The notes beneath the pieces were generated by a model. It had not been told where the DNA came from, searched no databases, and saw nothing but the letters and a program-made list of their open reading frames with translations. From Spirochaetales bacterium (GTDB taxonomy: Bacteria; Spirochaetota; Spirochaetia; JAFGDJ01): a stretch of DNA of 34,329 nucleotides. The translations under genes were made by a program, and so were the position numbers. Below, one piece after another: positions 14,299-20,884 of the stretch (the first letter of the stretch is position 1; the number at the start of each line of letters is the position of its first letter). The DNA is taken from positions 1-34,329 of the forward strand of contig JAFGDJ010000257.1 of NCBI GenBank assembly GCA_016932135.1. The letters run 5' to 3'.

Positions 14299-15321
14299 TC
14301 AGGTGGCCAGTTGTCCGCAGGCCCCTAAAATGCCCCGTCCCCGGCGGTAGCGCCGGGTGACCGGGATGCCTTCACGGTGCAAAAGACCGGCCAGCGTTTC
14401 TATCTCCTGCTGGGAGGGCTCACGAAAGGTTGTTCCCTCAAAGGGGTTGAAGGGAATCAGGTTCACCACCACCTGCAGACCGCGGATAAAGGAAAGCAAG
14501 GCCTCCCCGTCCTCCTCCGACGTATTGAAACCGCCGAAAAGTACCGTTTCCACGGTGATCCTATCCCCCGTAGCCGCCTGATGTGCCTTCATGGCGGCCT
14601 TGACCTCTTCCAGGGGATACCTGGAAGCCCCCGGCATAATCCGCTGTCGCTTTTCCTCGACTGCCGTGGGGACGGAGACCGCCAGCAAAGCCCCGGGAGC
14701 CAGACATGCAAATCGGCGGATCGCGGGGGCTATTCCGCAGGATGAAACGGTTATTCTTCGGGCCGAGAGAGCCGGACCTGCGGGATGGGTGAGGATCCGG
14801 ATGGCCTTGTACAGGGCTTCTTCGTTCAGGAAAGGTTCTCCCATACCCATGAAAACAATGTTTGAAATCGGTCCCCCGGTCGTTAGACCGTGGGAGAACT
14901 GGTCGATAATTTCACCGGAGGTGAGGTTGCGTTTAAACCCCATGGCACCGGTGCGGCAGAAGGCACAGCCCATGGCGCAGCCCGCCTGGGTGGAAAGGCA
15001 AGCGGTTTTCCTTCCCTGTTCATCCGTCAGAATCACCGCTTCCACCGAGCAGCCGTCGGACAGGAGAAAGCGGTACTTGACCGTACCGTCCTGGTCCCGG
15101 AGAGCCTCCACAGCCCTGGAGCCATGAAGGCTGTAACGGATATTCAAGGTCTCCCGGAGGCTTTTGGGTAGATCGGTCATGTCTTGAAATCCGGAAACAC
15201 CGCGGTGAATCCACTGAAAAATCTGGGTGCCTCTGAAAGCGGGCTCATCCGGGATGAGACCCGCCAGGTCTTCCGGTTCAAGGCCGGAAAGGGCTAACGG
15301 GGCGAGGGAAGGTTCCTTCAC
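14299..15321 (-). CDS. rlmN: RlmN-family radical SAM RNA methyltransferase (divergent)
   Basis: A 340-residue protein expected to methylate C2 of A2503 in 23S rRNA (and possibly A37 of some tRNAs). The radical-SAM cluster motif is CAMGCAFC (Cys115, 119, 122). Cys108, upstream of it, and Cys336 in ACGQL match the two mechanistic cysteines. FMGMGEPF is conserved. However, the usual SLHA-x-N stretch is replaced by SVPTAVEEKRQRIMPGASRYP (from residue 216), and the C-terminal GDD-IDA before ACGQL is also altered. The essential chemistry appears retained while the substrate-facing region has drifted, so a paralogue with another target cannot be excluded. It starts with GTG, 9 bases after the TPR gene, in the same operon. 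Confidence 0.88.
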   Translation of the reverse strand: MKEPSLAPLALSGLEPEDLAGLIPDEPAFRGTQIFQWIHRGVSGFQDMTDLPKSLRETLNIRYSLHGSRAVEALRDQDGTVKYRFLLSDGCSVEAVILTDEQGRKTACLSTQAGCAMGCAFCRTGAMGFKRNLTSGEIIDQFSHGLTTGGPISNIVFMGMGEPFLNEEALYKAIRILTHPAGPALSARRITVSSCGIAPAIRRFACLAPGALLAVSVPTAVEEKRQRIMPGASRYPLEEVKAAMKAHQAATGDRITVETVLFGGFNTSEEDGEALLSFIRGLQVVVNLIPFNPFEGTTFREPSQQEIETLAGLLHREGIPVTRRYRRGRGILGACGQLAT

Positions 15322-15330
15322 GGCAGAGGC

Positions 15331-16476
15331 TTACACCTGTTTTCGTAACCGGTCCAGGTACTTAGAGACATAGCTGTTCCGAATTCCCAGGCGCTGAAAC
15401 TGTACCAGAATCTCGAAGGCGCTGTGTTTGTCACCCATGCTTAAATAGCAGTCGGCGATTTCCGTGTACAGGCGATGATTCTTGGGATCATTCTTCAACA
15501 GGCCCTTTAAACTCTCGATGGCTTCAGCATAATTACCCCGCATTTTGTTAATCAGGGCGAGACCGAGAATGGCATAAGCGTCAAATTCGATATTCAAGGC
15601 TTTGCGGTAGTATTCCTCCGCGTCGTCACATTCACCCATGCATCGGTAAGCGTCGCCTGCCCGAGTGAGAATCACCTTGTTGTTCGGTTCCTGCTCCAGA
15701 ATCCTCATCCAGTAATTCAGAGACTCTTTATGGTAATTCAAACCCCGGTAACAGTCCGCCAGGCCGAAGAGAGCGTAAAAATTATCCGGTTCGATCTCCA
15801 GGGCTTTATTGAAATATGCAATCCCCTTTTCATAGGTTTTGAGTTTTCGGTGGCAGTTCCCCAAAGAGGTTAGCACCCGGATATCGATATTTTCCTGGTT
15901 GACTTCCAGCATCCGTTCCCAGTACTTCAGGGCTTCCAGGTATTCCCGGAAATCGTAATGAAGATGACCGAGACCGATAAGAGCGTAGGGGTTATCCGGT
16001 TCCATCTCCAGAACCTTAAGGTAGATTTCCTTGGAACGCCTGAAGTTTTTCACCTTGCGATAAGCGTCCGCCACCCTGGTCAGGACGGTGACATTGGTAT
16101 CGTCATGCTGAAGGTATTGTTCCCAGATTTCAATAGCCTGCTGGTACTGATTTAAAGCCTTATAGCAATCCGCCAGGCCGAAAAGTGCGTAGTTGTTCCC
16201 CGGGTGAAACTGTAAACATTCCCGGTAAAAATCGATGGCTTTTCGGAAAGCATTCTGCTTTCGAGCCGCGTCTCCGAGGCCTACCAGGGCGTAGTTATTC
16301 TTTTCATCCAGCTCGAGGATCTTGTTGAAACAATCCTCCGCGTCTTCGATAAAATCCTCTTTGAGTAGTTGGTATCCCCGCTTGGAAAGTTCAGAAATTT
16401 CATTCAATGTTTCTTCCGGTAAACCGGAAGTGTTATCCATGACTTGATTGTCAGGATCAAATGATAATTCATTCAT
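15331..16476 (-). CDS. Tetratricopeptide-repeat protein
   Basis: A 381-residue protein made almost entirely of TPR units from about residue 25 to the end (motif NNYALFGLADCYKALNQYQ and variants). The repeats alternate between two types, giving a longer period of about 68 residues: units beginning ALFGLADCY/ALIGLGHLH/ALFGLADCY alternate with units of the VLTRVADAYRK type. There is no signal peptide, so it is probably a cytoplasmic scaffold for protein-protein contacts. The ribosome site AAAAGGA precedes the ATG by 8 bases. It lies 4 bases after the small partner gene and 9 bases before rlmN. Partner proteins are unknown. Confidence 0.9.
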   Translation of the reverse strand: MNELSFDPDNQVMDNTSGLPEETLNEISELSKRGYQLLKEDFIEDAEDCFNKILELDEKNNYALVGLGDAARKQNAFRKAIDFYRECLQFHPGNNYALFGLADCYKALNQYQQAIEIWEQYLQHDDTNVTVLTRVADAYRKVKNFRRSKEIYLKVLEMEPDNPYALIGLGHLHYDFREYLEALKYWERMLEVNQENIDIRVLTSLGNCHRKLKTYEKGIAYFNKALEIEPDNFYALFGLADCYRGLNYHKESLNYWMRILEQEPNNKVILTRAGDAYRCMGECDDAEEYYRKALNIEFDAYAILGLALINKMRGNYAEAIESLKGLLKNDPKNHRLYTEIADCYLSMGDKHSAFEILVQFQRLGIRNSYVSKYLDRLRKQV

Positions 16477-16480
16477 TGTT

Positions 16481-16822
16481 TCATTCCTTTTTATCTTCTA
16501 TTATCCATTTTCGTATAACGGCGGATACTTTTGCAAGGAGTTCTTCTTTTTTATCCGGAGCGGGGGCGAGATAATACATCCTCAATGCTTCAAGGGGGTT
16601 GTTATTTTTTTCATAATAACAACCCATTCTCACTAACCCGTCGGTATACCCTGTTGTAATAAAGATCCTTTTTGCCGTTTCATATTCTCCTGCGTTAAAA
16701 AGCTCGTTGCCCCGACGTATAAGCACACTCTTCTGAGAACTCGATATTTCGGTTTCCTGCTCTCTGCTAATTTTCAGGAAACCCGTCCGGGGGAGCGAAT
16801 CAAGAATGTTTTCTTTCTTCAT
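16481..16822 (-). CDS. Conserved-looking small hypothetical protein preceding the TPR gene
   Basis: A 113-residue protein (MKKENILDSLPRTGFLK...). The middle, RRGNELFNAGEYETAKRIFITTGYTDGLVRMGCYYEKNNNPLEALRMYYLAP, resembles one or two TPR-like helical pairs, so it may be a short repeat protein that works with the adjacent TPR protein. The start at 16822 is chosen because a longer frame to 16870 begins with TTG in the promoter region and lacks a ribosome site. AAAGGA lies immediately before the ATG, an unusually tight spacing. It is first in an operon with the TPR gene and rlmN. No function is recognised. Confidence 0.75.
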   Translation of the reverse strand: MKKENILDSLPRTGFLKISREQETEISSSQKSVLIRRGNELFNAGEYETAKRIFITTGYTDGLVRMGCYYEKNNNPLEALRMYYLAPAPDKKEELLAKVSAVIRKWIIEDKKE

Positions 16823-16841
16823 TCCTTTACCAATATACACA

Positions 16842-16870
16842 ATAATAAATATTATATAGAAAATCAACAA
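16842..16870 (-). promoter_or_regulatory. Promoter of the small protein-TPR-rlmN operon
   Basis: On the minus strand TTGTTG (16870-16865), 17 bases, TATTAT (16847-16842) in a very AT-rich context. The predicted start is near 16835. Confidence 0.55.
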
Positions 16871-16889
16871 TGAGGAGGTAAAAACCTCA

Positions 16890-17480
16890 CTATTCCAGGA
16901 CTCCTTTTGTTGAAGGAATCTCCTTTGTTGATGACCGGGTGTAGGCGATTTTCAAGACTTTTCCCAGGGCTTTGAAGAGAGCTTCGGCCATGTGGTGACT
17001 ATTCTCACCGTAACGCACCAGGGTATGCAAGGTTATATCGGCCGTCCGGATGAGGCCTAAGAGAAATTCCTTTATCAAGGCTGTGTCAAAGGTACCGCAT
17101 CTCTCTTGAGGATACTCCGCTACATAGACCAGATGAGACCGGCCTGAAACATCCAACACCACTTCCGCCAGGGCTTCGTCCATGGGAATCACCGCGTGGC
17201 CGAACCGCTGAAGGGGACTTTCGCTTTCTGCCCGTTTTCGCAGAACCTGGCCTAAGACGATGCCGGTATCTTCCACCAGATGGTGAGGATCCGCTTCGGT
17301 GTCTCCCCGGGCGGTGACGGATAAAGAAAAACCGCCATGGAAAGCCAGGGAAGTAAGAAGGTGATCAAAGAAGGGAACCGTGGTGGCCACGGACACTGTG
17401 CCGGCCTTCTCCAGGTCCAGGGAAACCGTAATATCGGTTTCTTTTGTTTTTCGGGTTACCGATATATGCTGCTGCTTCAT
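16890..17480 (-). CDS. hisB: Imidazoleglycerol-phosphate dehydratase
   Basis: A 196-residue enzyme of histidine synthesis that dehydrates imidazole glycerol phosphate to imidazole acetol phosphate. The metal-binding signatures HHLVEDT and ENSHHMAEALFKA are intact, as are FFDHLL and FGHAVIPMDEAL near the active site. It is the single-domain form, without the phosphatase half seen in E. coli. GAGG lies 8 bases before the ATG. It is the last gene of hisZ-hisG-hisB, 4 bases after the hisG stop. A small inverted repeat after its stop may end transcription weakly. Confidence 0.95.
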   Translation of the reverse strand: MKQQHISVTRKTKETDITVSLDLEKAGTVSVATTVPFFDHLLTSLAFHGGFSLSVTARGDTEADPHHLVEDTGIVLGQVLRKRAESESPLQRFGHAVIPMDEALAEVVLDVSGRSHLVYVAEYPQERCGTFDTALIKEFLLGLIRTADITLHTLVRYGENSHHMAEALFKALGKVLKIAYTRSSTKEIPSTKGVLE

Positions 17481-17484
17481 TCTG

Positions 17485-18114
17485 TCAGCCTCGTTTTAAC
17501 AGATCAACTATAGCGTTGATCCTTTCATAATGTAGTTTATAGTATGCCGGATTCGCTATGAGATGTACATCTATTTTTTCCAGGATTTCAATGATTTCCA
17601 GATTATTGGCCCGCAGGGTCTCTCCGGTTTCCACCAGATCCACGATAAACGGAGCGAGGCCCAGAACCGGAGCAAGTTCCACCGAACCGCCCAGTTTTAT
17701 AATCCGTACGGAGATCCCCAGGGAGTGATAATACTGCGTGGCGAACCGGGGGTACTTTGTCGCGATGGTCATATGACGGGTATCGCTTTCCGGCGAGGTG
17801 TTCTTTTTCCCCGCCAGGCACATCCGGGTTCCGCCGAAGGAAAAGGTATGAAGGCGGTAAAAAGGATAAGCGGATTCGTATATCACATCGTCACCGCAGA
17901 TACCCAGACCGGCTATGCCGAAGTTCACATAGGTAGGCAGGTCGGAGTTTTTTACCAGGATGATCTTCAGCTTCTCTTCCGCGTCTAAGGCGGTGAGCTT
18001 TCGATCTTCCAGGTCTATCCTGATACCCTGCTGATTGAGCAAACGGGTTATTTTTTCCTGCAGGCGGCCCTTCGGAATCGCCAGGGTGATAGGAGCTGAA
18101 GACAGGGTACTCAT
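17485..18114 (-). CDS. hisG: ATP phosphoribosyltransferase catalytic subunit, short form
   Basis: A 209-residue short-type HisG, which condenses ATP with PRPP in the first step of histidine synthesis. It begins MSTLSSAPITLAIPKGRL and contains GIAGLGICGDD and the PRPP-region stretch FIVDLVETGETLRANNLE. Short HisG lacks the C-terminal regulatory domain and needs HisZ, encoded directly upstream. The start at 18114 overlaps the hisZ stop in an ATGA arrangement. An open frame extending to 18516 is only read-through into hisZ in another frame. Confidence 0.95.
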   Translation of the reverse strand: MSTLSSAPITLAIPKGRLQEKITRLLNQQGIRIDLEDRKLTALDAEEKLKIILVKNSDLPTYVNFGIAGLGICGDDVIYESAYPFYRLHTFSFGGTRMCLAGKKNTSPESDTRHMTIATKYPRFATQYYHSLGISVRIIKLGGSVELAPVLGLAPFIVDLVETGETLRANNLEIIEILEKIDVHLIANPAYYKLHYERINAIVDLLKRG

Positions 18115-19205
18115 AGGATGACTCTCTTTCCGTTTCGTCTCAGCTCTTCGGCGTGGCGTATTTTTTCCAAAAAAGTGGTTCCCCGGGCTTTCTCCACGCC
18201 GTCGGAGGGGAAAAAACGTTCCGGCCGGCCGATCCAGGGCTCTATTTTCCGGGGAAAAAAGGAAAATCCTACGGATGGAGCTGAAAGCCCGAAGGTGCTC
18301 AGGAGCCCGTCGTAGCGTCCTCCGCCGAGAAAAGCTGAATCCAGATGCTCCATATAGCCCTGGAACACCAGCCCGGTATAATAGGGCTGGGAACCGATTT
18401 CCGACAGGTCGATCCTGATGTGTGAAGCCATTCCCGCTTCTTCCAGAATATTCCCCAGGTCTAGAAGATACTGGAGTTCCCTTTTCATATCTTCCGACGG
18501 TATTCGCGCTTTGCATGCCTTAAAAAGATCTCGGTATTCCGCGGTGGTGCCTAAAAAGAGAAGAAGGTCGGCGGTAAGACGGCATACCGCCGGAGATTGG
18601 GTCTTTTTCAGCAGATTGAGGATATCACCGCGTTCCCTTGAACAGACCGCGCCGCTTAAGGTTTTTACTTCTTCAGGAGAAAGTCCCTGACATGCCGCGT
18701 TATAAAAAGCCCTGGAGCCGATATGTATGCGGGCGGATACCTCCAGGGTTTCCAGGATTTTCAAGGTGAGAAAAAGGATTTCCAGGTCCCCATCTTTTCC
18801 CGGTTTCCCGATCAATTCGGCTCCCACCTGGAAGAACTCGTTGCTGGATATATCTTCCTGATTCTGGTGGCGTAAAATGACATCGGCATAGCAAGCCCTC
18901 ACCGGGAGATTATCCTTTCGTAAGGAAAGGCCCAGTTGTTTTGCCAGGAAGAGGGTGATGTCCGACCGAAGCATCAACAGGTCTCCTTCCCGGTCGATCA
19001 GGCGGTATATCTTTTCCAGGTCCCGACCGTGGAGGAGGGGACGGTAAATATCAAAGAAATCGAAAACCGGGGTCTCCACGGGAAGATAACCCCAGTGAAA
19101 AAAAACATCGTTTAAAGCCAGTAAAATTTCTTGATGTCTATGGGCGTCTTCGAAACGAAGGCCTTCGATAGCCCCGGGAAACTGTAACAACCGTTTTCTT
19201 TCCAT
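18111..19205 (-). CDS. hisZ: ATP phosphoribosyltransferase regulatory subunit
   Basis: A protein of about 364 residues, a paralogue of histidyl-tRNA synthetase catalytic domain that serves as regulatory partner of short HisG and carries histidine feedback sensing. Class II synthetase-like motifs are visible: FFQVGAELIG (motif 2 region) and FLGGGRYDGLL (motif 3 region), and there is no anticodon-binding domain. The start is placed at MERKRLLQFPGAIEG (19205), with AGGG about 11 bases upstream; Met at 19214 is a close alternative. The longer frame to 19265 begins with GTG and lacks a ribosome site. First gene of the hisZGB operon and divergent from the barrel-protein gene at 19316. Confidence 0.92.
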   Translation of the reverse strand: MERKRLLQFPGAIEGLRFEDAHRHQEILLALNDVFFHWGYLPVETPVFDFFDIYRPLLHGRDLEKIYRLIDREGDLLMLRSDITLFLAKQLGLSLRKDNLPVRACYADVILRHQNQEDISSNEFFQVGAELIGKPGKDGDLEILFLTLKILETLEVSARIHIGSRAFYNAACQGLSPEEVKTLSGAVCSRERGDILNLLKKTQSPAVCRLTADLLLFLGTTAEYRDLFKACKARIPSEDMKRELQYLLDLGNILEEAGMASHIRIDLSEIGSQPYYTGLVFQGYMEHLDSAFLGGGRYDGLLSTFGLSAPSVGFSFFPRKIEPWIGRPERFFPSDGVEKARGTTFLEKIRHAEELRRNGKRVIL

Positions 19206-19315
19206 AGTTATCATTACCCTATCAGAGATTTTTGTGAAAATAAAGCGTTTGTTATGAAAAATCACTGAAATGGTATATACTAGTATCAGTCATACAATGA
19301 GGAGCATCAAGGCAG

Positions 19316-19879
19316 ATGAAAAAAATAGCGAGCATTGTCATTCTTTTAACTGTTTTTATTTCTTCAGGCTGGACGGAAAAAGCCAAGGCCAATGCTTTCT
19401 CCGAGTTTCCCGAAGCCCTGGGGTTCTATTACGGCATGATTTCGGGAACCGGCCTGACCTACCACCGCTGGGATAATAATCGGGGTTATCAGATTACCGC
19501 CGGGGCCCTGTACCTGCCCCCCGAGGCAGGAAACATGAATATACTTGATTATGTGGTGGGGTTCGAGAACCAGTATGTTGTCTATTCAGAAGATTTCACC
19601 GGCTGGCTCAGCGGGCTGCTCAGTCTTTTCTGGGGTATCAATCACCGGGGTTATATTCCCGTTGAATATAATTATGATACGGATACCAGTACTATCGGAT
19701 CCTACGTTCCGACCTTCACTCTTGGTGGCGGAATCGGGATCGAGGTTCTGGGATTCAAGCATTTTTCCTTTCCCTTTGAAGTGGGGTATGGCGCAACCTA
19801 TCTCCCCCTGGCCGACAGGGTGGCGGATATGTTTCTGGTGGACCTGTATTTTCAGGCCGGATTTCGATACAGGTATTGA
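19316..19879 (+). CDS. Exported beta-barrel-like hypothetical protein
   Basis: A 187-residue protein with a clear signal peptide (MKKIASIVILLTVFISSGWTEKAKA) and likely cleavage after AKA. The mature part is rich in alternating aromatic and glycine residues (FYYGMISGTGLTYHRW, FTLGGGIGIEVLGF) and ends with FRYRY, a terminal aromatic typical of outer-membrane barrels. It is probably an outer-membrane or periplasmic protein. GAGGAG lies 11 bases upstream of the ATG with AAGG closer. No family is recognised. It is followed after 22 bases by a 62-residue gene. Confidence 0.75.
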   Translation: MKKIASIVILLTVFISSGWTEKAKANAFSEFPEALGFYYGMISGTGLTYHRWDNNRGYQITAGALYLPPEAGNMNILDYVVGFENQYVVYSEDFTGWLSGLLSLFWGINHRGYIPVEYNYDTDTSTIGSYVPTFTLGGGIGIEVLGFKHFSFPFEVGYGATYLPLADRVADMFLVDLYFQAGFRYRY

Positions 19880-19901
19880 AGATCCGCGGGGGGAGAAGAG
19901 T

Positions 19902-20090
19902 ATGAAAGGTGATCTGGAGCTTTCTATTCCGGACGATTGTTTCGAATTAAGGAACGGAAAAAAGATAGATTGTCATTCTGTTACGGATTATTCCGAATTC
20001 GGTCAGGAGTTTCCCGGACCTCTCTTCGCCTATAAGAAGCAGAGCCTTAAGGAACGCTGGGAAGCCTGGATCGGAGCGATAGACCGCTGA
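19902..20090 (+). CDS. Small hypothetical protein, 62 residues
   Basis: Starts at ATG 19902 with a strong ribosome site (GGGGGAGAAGAG). The protein begins MKGDLELSIPDDCFELRNGK, has two cysteines, a PGPLFAYK stretch, and ends with a charged helix (SLKERWEAWIGAIDR). There is no signal peptide or membrane segment. It follows the barrel gene closely and converges with rsmD 7 bases later. No homologue is recognised; good ribosome site and spacing support that it is real. Confidence 0.6.
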   Translation: MKGDLELSIPDDCFELRNGKKIDCHSVTDYSEFGQEFPGPLFAYKKQSLKERWEAWIGAIDR

Positions 20091-20097
20091 AAGGTTC

Positions 20098-20628
20098 TTA
20101 TCCTTTTCGATAAAAAAGCAGTATCGATCCCCCGTATTGTTTTTCCCGTTCCAGCGATAGCGAGCCCAGTACTTCCGGGTAGATCTCTCCCTTCGGGTGA
20201 TGCAGAAGGAGCCTCCCCCCGGACGGAAGAACATGCTGATCTTCTATTGACTTAAGAAGACGTTCTTTTCCCTTCATGGCGAAGGGCGGGTCCAGATAGA
20301 CGGTATCAAACTGCATTTTCAGCCTCTTGATAAAAAGAAACACATCCTGGGAATAAACGAGGGTTTCCTCCTCCACAAAGGAGAGATTTTTCTTCAAAAC
20401 GGGGATTTTTTTCCGGTCTTTTTCTACAAACACTACCGGAGAAGCCCCCCGGGAGGCGGCTTCCAGGCCTACAATGCCGGATCCGGCAAAGAGATCGAGA
20501 AAAGAGGTTTCCGTCAGATCCCCCAGAATGGAAAACATGGACTCTCGCATACGATCCATGGCCGGTCGAATAATTCCCTTGGGACAGGTGACGATTCTAC
20601 CGCTGTAAGTTCCTCCGGTGATACGCAT
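20098..20628 (-). CDS. rsmD: 16S rRNA (guanine966-N2)-methyltransferase RsmD
   Basis: A 176-residue SAM-dependent methyltransferase that modifies G966 of 16S rRNA in the small subunit. The start MRITGGTYSGRI, the motif RPAMDRMRESMFSIL, the SAM site DLFAGSGIVGLEAASRGA and the catalytic YLDPPF are all characteristic. Length is normal for the family. An extended -10-like TGATATACT (20644-20636) ends 7 bases before the ATG, so the message may be nearly leaderless, though a GAAGG also lies there. The gene is downstream of recG, separated by a hairpin at 20678-20708. Confidence 0.93.
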   Translation of the reverse strand: MRITGGTYSGRIVTCPKGIIRPAMDRMRESMFSILGDLTETSFLDLFAGSGIVGLEAASRGASPVVFVEKDRKKIPVLKKNLSFVEEETLVYSQDVFLFIKRLKMQFDTVYLDPPFAMKGKERLLKSIEDQHVLPSGGRLLLHHPKGEIYPEVLGSLSLEREKQYGGSILLFYRKG

Positions 20629-20677
20629 GGCCTTCAGTATATCAGGGAGGTAATGACAATATCTACCGTTAAAATAA

Positions 20678-20708
20678 CAGGCTCCTTCCCTGACAGGGAA
20701 GGAGCCTG
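20678..20708 (-). terminator. Terminator-like hairpin between recG and rsmD
   Basis: CAGGCTCCTTCCC (20678-20690) pairs perfectly over 13 bases with GGGAAGGAGCCTG (20696-20708) around a 5-base loop. In the minus direction it is followed by TGTTATTTTAA, in the plus direction by A/G-rich DNA, so it most likely ends leftward transcription. The remaining intergenic DNA to 20884 is AT-rich with no recognisable gene. Confidence 0.6.
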
Positions 20709-20884
20709 AAAGCAGAGAGAATAAAAACAGCCCACATTATTTATATTTCACTTTATCTTTCTTTGATCAAGTATATACCTGATCCTAGGATAGCACAAGT
20801 TTTTTTGTAAAAAACCAGGAGTTTTTATTACTGTTAGTAAAAAGTAACCTATCTTTCTAGATAGAATGGATATATAAAAGGATA

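Noticed and set aside
16872-16888. Small inverted repeat GAGG/CCTC after hisB as a terminator
   Set aside because: The stem is only about five bases and the U-tract lies in the loop, so it was not listed as a terminator.
18115-18516. N-terminal extension of the hisG frame
   Set aside because: It lies within hisZ in another frame; the family start MSTLSSAPITLAIPKGRL overlaps the hisZ stop in the usual ATGA way.
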